DNA from: an uncultured Pelagibacteraceae bacterium
GTDB taxonomy: Bacteria > Pseudomonadota > Alphaproteobacteria > Pelagibacterales > Pelagibacteraceae
Assembly: GCA_902569245.1 (NCBI GenBank)
Contig: CACFTO010000001.1
Coordinates: forward strand, 76,066 to 140,065
Direction of reading: 5' to 3'
DNA: 64,000 bases
The notes beneath the pieces are model-generated. The model was not told where the DNA came from. It ran no database searches and was given only the letters and a program-made list of their open reading frames with translations. Within the stretch, counting starts at the first letter, position 1; each line of letters opens with the position of its first letter. Below are positions 29,159 to 38,740 of this stretch, in pieces. The translations under genes were made by a program, and so were the position numbers.

Positions 29159-30574
29159 ATGAAAAATATTTTACAAAACAAAAAAGCACTCGAAAAGAAA
29201 ATTGATTGGCAAAGTATTAAAAAAGAATTACGAGAAAAACTTGGAAAAGATATTTTTGATAGTTGGATAAAAAAAATTGAATTAGTTGAAGAATTTCATA
29301 ATTATATATTATTTTCAGTCTCAACAAGATTTATAAGAGATTGGATAGTATCAAGATATCTAGACCAAATATTGCAGACAATTAAAGAATATAAAAAAGA
29401 CTTGGTCAGGATTGAATTCACAATAAAAAATAGCAAAGAAATTGAAATTAGTGAGACAAATACTTCATCTCAAAATTCTTTTGAAACTAATAATGATAAT
29501 GTGTCGTTTATAAAAGACTCTTATCTTCAATATAATAGGATAGATCCAAACAAAAACTTTGAAAATTTCATAACTGGAGGAAGTAACAAATTAGCATTTG
29601 AAGCATCAAAAAAAGTTTCCAAAGATATAGCTCATTATAATCCTTTATATTTATATGGTGGTGTGGGAATGGGTAAAACACACTTGCTAAACGCTATCGG
29701 TCTTGAATTGAAAGAAAAGAATAAAGTTATGTTCATATCAGCAGAAAGATTTATGTACCAATTTGTAAAGTCCATTAAATCAAATGAAATGGTAAAGTTT
29801 AAAGAGTATTTTAGAAATACTGATATTTTATTAATCGATGATATTCAGTTCATGAATGGTAAAGAAGCTATGCAAGAAGAATTTTTTCATACCTTCAACG
29901 CTTTATTAGATAAAAATTCTCAAATAATAATTTCAGCAGATAGACCACCAAACAAACTATCTAGGATTCAAGAAAGAATAAAATCGAGATTTTCAGGTGG
30001 TTTAGTTGTGGATATTCAAAACCCTGATTATGAACTTAGATATAAAATTATTAAATCTAAAACTGACGAATTAAAATTATCTTATTCAAATCAAGTAGTT
30101 ATTTCTGAGGAAATTCAAAAATTTTTAAGTGCAGAAATTAAAACTAGTATTAGAGAATTAGTTGGAGCATTAAATAGAATTGTTTCATTCACAAGGGTTT
30201 ATAATAAAGTTCCGAACTTGTCGGAGGTAAAAATAGTTTTAAAAGATTTGCTAAATCTTACTGAAAATAAAGTGGACATTGATACAATACAGACAATAGT
30301 CTGCAAATTTTATAAAATTAGCAAAAATGAAATGCTTTCTCCAAGAAGATCAAGATATCTCGTAAGACCTAGACAGACTGCAATTTATCTAGCTAAAATG
30401 TTAACATCCAAATCCTTGCCTGAGATAGGTAGATCTTTTTCCAATAGAGATCACACAACTGTAATTCACTCAGTTAAAACTATAGAGAGATTAAGGAAAG
30501 AGGATAGTGAACTAAATATGAATATTGATAGTTTAAAAAATAAGATTTTGTATAATAAGGAAAATGAAGTTTAG
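29159..30574 (+). CDS. dnaA: Chromosomal replication initiator DnaA
   Basis: YGGVGMGKTHLLNAIG Walker A, LLIDDIQFM Walker B, RPRQTAIYLAKMLTSKSLPEIGRSFSNRDHTTVIHS signature. Confidence 0.98.
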   Translation: MKNILQNKKALEKKIDWQSIKKELREKLGKDIFDSWIKKIELVEEFHNYILFSVSTRFIRDWIVSRYLDQILQTIKEYKKDLVRIEFTIKNSKEIEISETNTSSQNSFETNNDNVSFIKDSYLQYNRIDPNKNFENFITGGSNKLAFEASKKVSKDIAHYNPLYLYGGVGMGKTHLLNAIGLELKEKNKVMFISAERFMYQFVKSIKSNEMVKFKEYFRNTDILLIDDIQFMNGKEAMQEEFFHTFNALLDKNSQIIISADRPPNKLSRIQERIKSRFSGGLVVDIQNPDYELRYKIIKSKTDELKLSYSNQVVISEEIQKFLSAEIKTSIRELVGALNRIVSFTRVYNKVPNLSEVKIVLKDLLNLTENKVDIDTIQTIVCKFYKISKNEMLSPRRSRYLVRPRQTAIYLAKMLTSKSLPEIGRSFSNRDHTTVIHSVKTIERLRKEDSELNMNIDSLKNKILYNKENEV

Positions 30575-31676
30575 TTTAAATCAACAAGACCTTCAAAAAT
30601 CTTTAAATTATTGCCAAGGAGTAATTGAAAAAAGAAGCACCTTACCAATACTTTCTAATGTATTATTAGATGTAAGTAACGGAAAATTAACAATAACAGC
30701 GACCGATCTTGATTTAATTTTTATTCATCAAATCTCAAATGTTGAAATAATAGAAGAGGGTAAAACTACTTCATCTTCATCAATAATGTATGATATAGTC
30801 AGAAAATTTTCATCTGGAAGTAAAATTAACTTTTCTAATCCTAGTGAAAATAAATTGCATTTAGAGACTGATAAATCTGTTTTCAACTTAAATTGTATTA
30901 GTGCTTCTGAATTTCCGTTAACAGATGAAAATTTTAATGAAAATGAGTTTTCTATTAAATCAAAAGAGCTACTAAAATTGTTAAATAAATGTAAATTTTC
31001 AGTGTCTAACGATGAAACAAGACATTATTTAAGTGGAATTTTTTTACATCAGACAGAAGTTGAAGATAAAGTTTTTTTAACAGCTGCAGCTACTGATAGT
31101 CATAGGATGTCTATATCAAAGATAAGACTCCAAAATAAAGTCCAATTTGATCAGATAATATTACCAAAGAAGACTATTTTTCAACTTTGTTCATTATTAG
31201 AGGACTATGAAGGTGAAGTAAAAATATCAAATATTAAATCAAAAATTAAATTTGAAATTAACAATAGTATATTGATATCGAAGCTTATTGATGGAAAATT
31301 TCCAAACTACGTACAGGTAATTCCAAAGGAAAACCAAAAAAAATTAGAAGTTGATCTAAAATCATTTTTAAATTCAGTAGATAGGGTTGCGTCAGTCTCA
31401 TTAGATAAAAAAGATGGTGTTAAATTCAATCTTTCTAAAGATAATTTAGATCTTTCGGTTAACAATACAAATAGCGGTGATGGCAAAGAAAGTTTAAGCG
31501 TTAAGTTTGATCACGAGTTAGATATAAGCTTTAATTCTAGGTATTTAATTGATGTTGCTTCGCAACTTGATGGAGATAACATTGAGATTTATTTAAAAGA
31601 TACAGGTTCACCTGCGTTAATTAGGGACCCTGCTGATTATGATAGCATATATGTTGTAATGCCAATGAAGGGCTAA
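30564..31676 (+). CDS. dnaN: DNA polymerase III beta subunit (sliding clamp)
   Basis: MKFSLNQQDLQKSLNYCQGVIEKRSTLPILSNVLLDV ... SPALIRDPADYDSIYVVMPMKG. Confidence 0.97.
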   Translation: MKFSLNQQDLQKSLNYCQGVIEKRSTLPILSNVLLDVSNGKLTITATDLDLIFIHQISNVEIIEEGKTTSSSSIMYDIVRKFSSGSKINFSNPSENKLHLETDKSVFNLNCISASEFPLTDENFNENEFSIKSKELLKLLNKCKFSVSNDETRHYLSGIFLHQTEVEDKVFLTAAATDSHRMSISKIRLQNKVQFDQIILPKKTIFQLCSLLEDYEGEVKISNIKSKIKFEINNSILISKLIDGKFPNYVQVIPKENQKKLEVDLKSFLNSVDRVASVSLDKKDGVKFNLSKDNLDLSVNNTNSGDGKESLSVKFDHELDISFNSRYLIDVASQLDGDNIEIYLKDTGSPALIRDPADYDSIYVVMPMKG

Positions 31677-32383
31677 TTCATTAATTTTAACTCAGTATAT
31701 ATTTTATCCTCAATATAACTTGTAAAGTCTGCTGGCTCCATTCCAGGTTTGACTGTTGGAAGAATTGATATTGTTATTATTTTTTTTGAAGATAATTTTC
31801 CATCTTTTGGCCAAACATTTCCAGAATTAATCGCCACAGGTTGGCAATTTATTTTTAATTCTTCATAAATTCTACCAACACCTTTTTTAAAAGGAATTAT
31901 TTCATTTGGTAAAACTCTTGTTCCTTGAGGAAAAATAATTAATGGTCTTTCTGAGTTTCTTATAGAATTTTTTATTTTATCTATTAAGCCTAAATTATCT
32001 TTACTAATTTTATTTCTATTAATTGAAATTGATCCTATCTTTTTTAAATACCAGCCAAATATTGGCATTTTGATTAATTCATATTTTAAAATAAATATTG
32101 GTGAATTAAAAATTGTTTGTAGGTAAAAAGTCTCAAACATTGATTGATGAGAGCAAGCAATAAAAAACTTTTCATTTTTAATAATATTTTCCTTACCCTT
32201 AACAATAATTTTTGTTTGCAAAAAAATCCGAAGACAAACGGCTGCCCACCTTCCCATCATTTTTCCACCGAATAAAACTATTTTAGTTGGCATCATTAAT
32301 GATGGCAAAAATATTATTGAAATTAAAGATATACCTAAGAAGAAAAAAAATAAAAATAGAAGTTTTCTTATCATTTTTGTCAA
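31673..32383 (-). CDS. plsC: 1-acyl-sn-glycerol-3-phosphate acyltransferase
   Basis: CSHQSMFETFYL (H-x4-[DE]-like), IIFPQGTRVLPNEIIPFKKG. Confidence 0.9.
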   Translation of the reverse strand: MTKMIRKLLFLFFFFLGISLISIIFLPSLMMPTKIVLFGGKMMGRWAAVCLRIFLQTKIIVKGKENIIKNEKFFIACSHQSMFETFYLQTIFNSPIFILKYELIKMPIFGWYLKKIGSISINRNKISKDNLGLIDKIKNSIRNSERPLIIFPQGTRVLPNEIIPFKKGVGRIYEELKINCQPVAINSGNVWPKDGKLSSKKIITISILPTVKPGMEPADFTSYIEDKIYTELKLMN

Positions 32384-32386
32384 AAA

Positions 32387-33601
32387 CTAAATTATATCTT
32401 TTAGTTTTTGTCTTTTTTTAATTAAATTTATTTTTGAACCATTAATTAATATTTCAGCTGGTTTAGGTCTAATATTATAATTTGAAGATAACGACGATCC
32501 ATATGCTCCTACGTCACAAATAATAATATAATCTTTCTCATTTAATTTTTGAAATTTATTTGTCGTTAAGAATTTATCTGTAGTTTCACAAATCGGACCG
32601 ACAAAATCATAACTTTTCTTAGTCATTTTATTAGTTTTTTTTAATGGAATTATTTTATGCCTAGCCCCATACAACGCAGGTCTCATAAAATCATTCATAG
32701 CTGCGTCCATAATAATAAAATTTTTTTTAGAATTTTCTTTTATATAAATTATTTTTGAAATTAATATTGCAGTATCACCAATAATTGATCTACCAGGCTC
32801 AAAAACAATTTTTGATTTGTGCTTTTTTAAAAATTTTTTTATAATTTGATTATATTTTTTATAATTAAATTTTTTATTGTCTTTGTTATAATCAATACCC
32901 ATACCACCACCAAGATCTATATACTCGAAATTAAAGTTAATTTTTTTTATTAATTTATCTATAACGTTAAGCATTTTTTGGTATGGCTTATGATCTAGAA
33001 TTTGACTTCCAATATGCACACTTAAACATTTTAGATTTAAAAATTTTGAATTATTTATATATTGTGAAACTTCAATAAATGTCTTTTCACTAACACCAAA
33101 TTTATTTTCTTTTTTACCAGTTGAAATTTGTTTAATTGTTTTTGCATCTGTATTTGGATTTAATCTAATTCCAATATTTACCTTTTTATTCTTAGATTTT
33201 GCTATACTTTCTATTTCTAATATTTCACTTTTTGACTCACAATTAATCAATAAAATATTTTTATCTATCGCATAAATCAATTCTGACCTAGTTTTACCCA
33301 CTCCAGAAAAAACAATCTTTTTGGAATTTATTCCTGCTTTAAGAGCTATCATTAATTCACCTTTTGACACAACATCAGCTCCTAATCCACTTCGTTTAAT
33401 TAGTTTAAGTATTTCTAGATTACAGTTTGACTTTGTTGAAAAACATATGATTGGAGAAAACGATTTAAAACTTCTTTTAAAGTTATTTATATTTTCATTA
33501 ATTTTTTTCTTCGAATAGCAAAAAATTGGTGTTTCAAATTTTTTAATTACTTTAGTGAGGCTGGATTTTTCAACTGTAAAAATATTATTGATATATTTCA
33601 T
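32387..33601 (-). CDS. lysA: Diaminopimelate decarboxylase
   Basis: STKSNCNLEILKLIKRSGLGADVVSKGEL, HIGSQILDHKPYQ, GAYGSSLSSNYN. Confidence 0.95.
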   Translation of the reverse strand: MKYINNIFTVEKSSLTKVIKKFETPIFCYSKKKINENINNFKRSFKSFSPIICFSTKSNCNLEILKLIKRSGLGADVVSKGELMIALKAGINSKKIVFSGVGKTRSELIYAIDKNILLINCESKSEILEIESIAKSKNKKVNIGIRLNPNTDAKTIKQISTGKKENKFGVSEKTFIEVSQYINNSKFLNLKCLSVHIGSQILDHKPYQKMLNVIDKLIKKINFNFEYIDLGGGMGIDYNKDNKKFNYKKYNQIIKKFLKKHKSKIVFEPGRSIIGDTAILISKIIYIKENSKKNFIIMDAAMNDFMRPALYGARHKIIPLKKTNKMTKKSYDFVGPICETTDKFLTTNKFQKLNEKDYIIICDVGAYGSSLSSNYNIRPKPAEILINGSKINLIKKRQKLKDII

Positions 33602-33749
33602 CTTTTTTTGGCATTTTAAATATGTTATTAAAATTATTAAATTTCATAACATTATTATTTAATGATGCCTCATATTTTGGCTCATTTTTTCTTCCACATG
33701 AAGTTAATAAAATTAGGCACATGGTAATTAAAGTTATTTTTTTAATCAT
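33585..33749 (-). CDS. Small lipoprotein (54 aa), LptM/YifL-like position, not in supplied ORF track
   Basis: Hand-translated: MIKKITLITMCLILLTSCGRKNEPKYEASLNNNVMKFNNFNNIFKMPKKDEIYQ*; lipobox LLTSC; between argH and lysA, 3' end overlaps lysA start. Confidence 0.75.
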   Translation of the reverse strand: MIKKITLITMCLILLTSCGRKNEPKYEASLNNNVMKFNNFNNIFKMPKKDEIYQ

Positions 33750-33751
33750 AG

Positions 33752-35140
33752 TTATTTCTTTTTGTAACTTAATATCATTTTCTTAATGTTGTCGAAAGAA
33801 GTTCCACCATAAGAAAATTTAGAATTAACAGATTTTTTTAGTTCAAATACTTTCAGAACATCAGCGGTTAAACCTTTTTCAATTTTATTTATCTCTTTTA
33901 TAGTGAGTTCTGACAATTTTTTTTTATTTTTTTCGGCAAAATTTATGATTTTAGCTGTTTGTAAATAGGCTTTTCTAAATGGATAATTTAATTCTCTAAC
34001 CATATAATCTGCTAAATCAGTTGCTGTAATGTAGCCACTTTCTGCAAGTTCGATCATTCTTTTCTTATTTGGCGAAAAATTTTTAAGAACATCATTTAAT
34101 ATAATCAAGGAATTTATTAATTGATCAAACGATTTAAAAACAATTTCTTTATCATCTTGTAAATCTTTAAAATAAGAAAGGGGTAATCCTTTTAATATTG
34201 TAAGCATAGAAAATAGATTTCCAAATATGAAACCTGTTTTGCCTCTCAAGTACTCTAGTGGATCAGGATTTTTTTTTTGAGGCATAATGGATGATCCAGT
34301 TACAATTTTATCATTCAAATTAATAAGTTTAAAAGCATCTGAATTCCAGATTATAAACTCCTCTGCAATCCTAGAGATATGAACAGCACATGCAGAGCAA
34401 GAATATAGAAAATCAATCACAAAATCTCTATCAGAAACAGTATCAATTGAGTTTTTAGTTGGTCTATCGAAACCTAATTTTTTTGAAGTATAAAATCTAT
34501 CAATTTTAAAAGAAGTACCTGTTAAAGCACCTACACCGAGTGGATTTTCATTAAGACTCTCTAAATTATTTTTGAATCTTTTTTTATCCCTGTTAAACAT
34601 CTCTAAGTAAGCCATTAAGTAATGAGCAAAAGAAACAGGTTGTGCATTTTTAAGGTGTGTGAAACCAGGCATAACTGTCTCAACATTTTTTTCTGCTTTT
34701 TTTAAAATATTTTTAATTGTTGCGTCAATGTTTTTAACAATTTCTTTATTAGCATTTCTTAACCAAATTTTAAAATCTGTGACAACCTGATCATTTCTTG
34801 ATCTTGCAGTGTGAATATACCCTGCGTCTTCTCCAATTAGTTCAAAGAGTCTGTGTTCTATATTCATATGAATATCCTCAAGCTTGTCATCAAAAATAAA
34901 TTTTTTTTTTATAATTTCGTTCTTAATTCTATTCAAACCCCATACTATTTTATTCTTAATTTTAAAATTTATAATTTTTTGTCTAAACAGCATCTCAACA
35001 TGTACAATTGAAGCTTCAATGTCTTCTCTAAATAATCTTTTATCGATTGAAATTGATCCACCAACCTTTTTAAAAAGGTTTGTATTTTCCTTTTTAATTC
35101 TAGTATTCCAAATTGGCTGATTGTTTTTATTTTTACCCAT
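33752..35140 (-). CDS. argH: Argininosuccinate lyase
   Basis: HTARSRNDQVVTDFKIWLR, GSSIMPQKKNPDPLEYLRGKTG. Confidence 0.97.
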   Translation of the reverse strand: MGKNKNNQPIWNTRIKKENTNLFKKVGGSISIDKRLFREDIEASIVHVEMLFRQKIINFKIKNKIVWGLNRIKNEIIKKKFIFDDKLEDIHMNIEHRLFELIGEDAGYIHTARSRNDQVVTDFKIWLRNANKEIVKNIDATIKNILKKAEKNVETVMPGFTHLKNAQPVSFAHYLMAYLEMFNRDKKRFKNNLESLNENPLGVGALTGTSFKIDRFYTSKKLGFDRPTKNSIDTVSDRDFVIDFLYSCSACAVHISRIAEEFIIWNSDAFKLINLNDKIVTGSSIMPQKKNPDPLEYLRGKTGFIFGNLFSMLTILKGLPLSYFKDLQDDKEIVFKSFDQLINSLIILNDVLKNFSPNKKRMIELAESGYITATDLADYMVRELNYPFRKAYLQTAKIINFAEKNKKKLSELTIKEINKIEKGLTADVLKVFELKKSVNSKFSYGGTSFDNIKKMILSYKKK

Positions 35141-35163
35141 GATATTTAATTAATCTAAATTGT

Positions 35164-35694
35164 ATGAAAATCATTTTTTTTAATTATCTTATAATAATAT
35201 TTTACTTAATATCATCTAACGTCTCATATTCAATAGAACGTCCAGAAATAAAGAATCTTATAGTACATAAAGACAAGAAAAAAATTGAAAATATAGAATT
35301 TATTAAATCTGAAGGTCAAAAAGTAAGTTTAAATAATTTTAAATCAAACCCATTAATAATAAATTTCTGGGCTACTTGGTGCGCTCCTTGCAAAAAAGAA
35401 ATGCCATCTTTGGATAAACTGAAAACTTTAAATGAATTTAAAAATATAAATATAATTCCAATTAATATCGGTGGCGAAAGTTATAAAAAATCTAAAGAGT
35501 TTTTTGACAAAATCAAAATTAAGAATTTAGATATATTCACAGGATCTGGACCTGAGTTTTCCCAGATATTTAAACTTCGAGGATTACCCACAACTATTCT
35601 AATAGACCGAAATGGTTTTGAGATTGGAAGAATTGTTGGTTACATTGACTTTAATGATAAGTCTTTACTTGATTGGTTATCAAAAAATTTATGA
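35164..35694 (+). CDS. TlpA/ResA-like thioredoxin-fold protein, secreted
   Basis: NFWATWCAPCKKEMPSL motif, N-terminal signal sequence. Confidence 0.92.
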   Translation: MKIIFFNYLIIIFYLISSNVSYSIERPEIKNLIVHKDKKKIENIEFIKSEGQKVSLNNFKSNPLIINFWATWCAPCKKEMPSLDKLKTLNEFKNINIIPINIGGESYKKSKEFFDKIKIKNLDIFTGSGPEFSQIFKLRGLPTTILIDRNGFEIGRIVGYIDFNDKSLLDWLSKNL

Positions 35695-36347
35695 AATTTT
35701 CACTAAATACAACAATAATAAAACCAGAAAATAATGAGGAAGTTAAAAGTGCTGTAATCTTACTTCATGGATATGGAGGTGATGGTAAAGACATCAGTAT
35801 GTTAACTTTAAACTGGAAAAGATTTTTAAAAAATACAGTTTTTTTATGTCCTGATGCACATGAAGTGTGCAGTATAAATCCAACAGGATTTCAATGGTTT
35901 GATTTAAATAATGAGGATACAGAATATACTCTTCAAGAATCGAAAAAGGCAGAAAATGTTTTAAAGAATTATATTTTAGAAGTAAGTGATTACTTTAATT
36001 TAGAGTATTCAAAAATTTGTGTTTCTGGTTTCAGTCAAGGATGCATGATGTCATTAAATGTTGGTCTAACATCAGAAAAAAAATTTAGTTGTATTGTAGG
36101 GTTTTCTGGCAGAATCATAAATATGAAAGACCTTTCTCCAAGAATAAAAAATAAAACTAATATTTTAATGATACATGGTGAAAATGATCCAATCGTTCCC
36201 CCAAGCAATTTACTTGAAGCTGAAGATTTTTTTATCAGAAATAAAATAAAAATTGAAACTTTAATGATTAAAAACTGTGATCACCATATACCTATGGAAG
36301 CATCAAGTGCGGCATTAAACTTTATTAAAAAAAATATAATTAATTAA
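35691..36347 (+). CDS. Phospholipase/carboxylesterase family alpha/beta hydrolase
   Basis: ILLHGYGGDGKDIS, CVSGFSQGCMMSLNVGL, MIHGENDPIVP; start placed at MKFSLNTT (ORF opens at 35673). Confidence 0.9.
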   Translation: MKFSLNTTIIKPENNEEVKSAVILLHGYGGDGKDISMLTLNWKRFLKNTVFLCPDAHEVCSINPTGFQWFDLNNEDTEYTLQESKKAENVLKNYILEVSDYFNLEYSKICVSGFSQGCMMSLNVGLTSEKKFSCIVGFSGRIINMKDLSPRIKNKTNILMIHGENDPIVPPSNLLEAEDFFIRNKIKIETLMIKNCDHHIPMEASSAALNFIKKNIIN

Positions 36348-36408
36348 TAAATCCTTAATATACAATTAGTAAAGTTGATTAAAAATATATTTAATATATA
36401 TTTTAATT

Positions 36409-36978
36409 ATGATTGAGCTTTCAGATCAAAGTATTTCGCTAGAAAAATGTCCAGCGTTAGTTTTAAATGCAGATTATAGACCTTTAAGTTATTATCCGCT
36501 TTCATTGTGGAGTTGGCAAGATTCAATTAAATCTGTTTTCTTAGATAGAGTTTCTATTGTTAGTTATTATGACAGACAAATCAGAAGTCCTTCGTTTAGT
36601 ATGAAACTTCCAAGTGTAATTGCTCTTAAATCATACATTAGACCTCAATCAAATCCAAACTTTACAAGGTTTAACGTATTTTTAAGAGATAAGTTTAGCT
36701 GCCAATATTGTGGAAGCAAAGATGAATTAACTTTCGATCACCTATTGCCAAGATCAAAAGGTGGAAAAACTAATTGGGATAATGTTGTAACAGCTTGTTC
36801 TTCCTGTAATGTTAAAAAGGGAGGAAGACTAATAAAGAACTCAGGTATGACATTAAATCAATGGCCTTTTCAACCTACCACAGAAGATCTTCATAAAAAT
36901 GGAAAGAATTTTCCACCTAACTTTTTACATAAAAGTTGGATGGACTATTTGTATTGGGATGTCGAACTTGAACCGTAA
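36409..36978 (+). CDS. HNH endonuclease family protein
   Basis: RDKFSCQYCGSKDELTFDHLLPRSKGGKTNWDNVVTACSSCNVKKGGR. Confidence 0.93.
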   Translation: MIELSDQSISLEKCPALVLNADYRPLSYYPLSLWSWQDSIKSVFLDRVSIVSYYDRQIRSPSFSMKLPSVIALKSYIRPQSNPNFTRFNVFLRDKFSCQYCGSKDELTFDHLLPRSKGGKTNWDNVVTACSSCNVKKGGRLIKNSGMTLNQWPFQPTTEDLHKNGKNFPPNFLHKSWMDYLYWDVELEP

Positions 36979-37512
36979 CTAAATTTTTTCAGAGATTTTT
37001 ATAGCAACCTTAGAACCAGTTTTAATTACTTTATCCATAATTGAATAAAGACCTTTTTTTGTAGCACCCTTCTCGTAGGCTATATCTTTATGATCTAATT
37101 CGTCTTGTCTAAATTTTATTATTTTTTCTTTTAGAAGCTTTTCATCTCCCTCTATTTGGTCAATTTGGCTTTTATAATGTTCGTCTATTACCTCCTCGAC
37201 AGAGGCCGTACATAACATCGCTGCTTTTTTTCCAAGTATCGTTGAACCAAATCCAAGACCCAACCCAAGCAAATCCCATAATGGTAGTAATTTTGTTGGT
37301 TTTATGTTTCTTTTTTCTATTTCATCCTCAAAAAAATTTGAGTGTTCCTCCTCATGCTTCTTCATTTCTCCAATAATTTGTTTCAAATCATCATTTTTTA
37401 CAATGGTATTTAAAGCAAGCAGTTGACCCTCATAAATTTTAATTGCACCTCTTTCTCCAGCGTGATCTACTCTTATAAATTCTTCTAATTTTTTTTTATT
37501 AGTTTTTTTCAT
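36979..37512 (-). CDS. coq7: COQ7-type demethoxyubiquinone hydroxylase
   Basis: EFIRVDHAGERGAIKIYEGQLLAL ... MKKHEEEHSNFFEDEI ... LDHKDIAYEKGA. Confidence 0.93.
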   Translation of the reverse strand: MKKTNKKKLEEFIRVDHAGERGAIKIYEGQLLALNTIVKNDDLKQIIGEMKKHEEEHSNFFEDEIEKRNIKPTKLLPLWDLLGLGLGFGSTILGKKAAMLCTASVEEVIDEHYKSQIDQIEGDEKLLKEKIIKFRQDELDHKDIAYEKGATKKGLYSIMDKVIKTGSKVAIKISEKI

Positions 37513-37978
37513 AGGCCAATGTTCTAATAGAAAAAATAATAATTAAAATTGATAAAATTGTATTAATTGCCGCTAGTGAAATTCCAAGAATATTAAAAGT
37601 AGCATCTTTACAGTTGACAGGCATACTTTTGTTAAGAGACTCTAGTAATTTCGATTTATTTAAAATATCTAATGATCCATTTGTACAAGCTGATAGCCCA
37701 TCAAATATACTATTCTCAATTCCAAAATGATATCCAGATAGTATAGCGCTCAAAGCAAATATCATAATTGTAACTATTAATATTTGATCATTATTCGAAT
37801 AATTAAACCCGATAAAGCTTACAAATATTGCAGCTAGGTAAGGTAACCTTTGATAAATACATAACTTACATGGTTGATACTGCAATATATACTCAATGTA
37901 TAAAGCTGAAATTATTGAAATTAATGAGATAGATAAAATAATTAAATAAAAATTTTTTCTATTAGGAAATAGGATCAT
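37499..37978 (-). CDS. Disulfide bond formation protein DsbB family
   Basis: EYILQYQPCKLCIYQRLPYLAAI; four hydrophobic segments. Confidence 0.88.
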   Translation of the reverse strand: MILFPNRKNFYLIILSISLISIISALYIEYILQYQPCKLCIYQRLPYLAAIFVSFIGFNYSNNDQILIVTIMIFALSAILSGYHFGIENSIFDGLSACTNGSLDILNKSKLLESLNKSMPVNCKDATFNILGISLAAINTILSILIIIFSIRTLAYEKN

Positions 37979-37980
37979 AT

Positions 37981-38589
37981 TTAATTAATAAAATTATTTA
38001 AAAATTTATATATAAAATAAGCAAAAATAATAAGAATAATCGATAAAATGATTGAGAACTTAAGAAGTTTTTTTTCAATAATTTTTTTCATTGTAGGTCC
38101 AAAATTTCCAACTAAAAATGCTATTAAAAAAAAACGCAATCCTCTTGTTACGATAGAAATGATAATAAAATACAAAATATTGAAGTTTATAAAACCACTT
38201 GTGATTGTAAGTAGCTTGAAAGGCACTGGAGAAAACCCAGCAATTGCTAGTAAAGTTATCCAAGCAATAACACCACCTTCTGAGGAGACTTTATCTTTTA
38301 AAAATGAAGTGTCATCAACACCATAAATATCAAAAATTCTTAGTCCAATTTCATTGAAGAAAACATATCCAATAAAATAACCAAGACAAGCTCCCAAAAT
38401 AGACCCAATAGTTGCAATTAATGCAATTTTAATCCATTCATGTTTTCGAGCTATTGTCATAGGAATTATCAAAACATCTGGTGGTATTGGGAATATAAAA
38501 CTTTCAATAAAAGATATAAATCCTAAAATAGACTTAGATCTTTTGTTACCTGCAAGTTTAATTGTTTTATTGTAAAGCTCTTTAAACAT
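37981..38589 (-). CDS. VTT/DedA-family membrane protein (YqaA-like)
   Basis: FIESFIFPIPPDVLIIPMTIAR...GSILGACLGYFIGY...IAGFSPVPFKLLTITSGF. Confidence 0.88.
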   Translation of the reverse strand: MFKELYNKTIKLAGNKRSKSILGFISFIESFIFPIPPDVLIIPMTIARKHEWIKIALIATIGSILGACLGYFIGYVFFNEIGLRIFDIYGVDDTSFLKDKVSSEGGVIAWITLLAIAGFSPVPFKLLTITSGFINFNILYFIIISIVTRGLRFFLIAFLVGNFGPTMKKIIEKKLLKFSIILSIILIIFAYFIYKFLNNFIN

Positions 38590-38646
38590 ATTTTCTTTTA
38601 TTATAATAAGTGATTTAATACTATGAGTTAAAATATGTTAAGTTTT

Positions 38647-38733
38647 GGGCGAATGGCGGAACTGGTAGACGCGTTGGACTCAAAATCCAATGGTAGCAAT
38701 ACTGTGAGAGTTCGATTCTCTCTTTGCCCACCA
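38647..38733 (+). tRNA. tRNA-Leu(CAA)
   Basis: GGGCGAA...TTTGCCC acceptor, anticodon arm TTGGA-CTCAAAA-TCCAA, long variable arm, TTCGATT T-loop, encoded ACCA. Confidence 0.95.
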
Positions 38734-38740
38734 AAAATTT

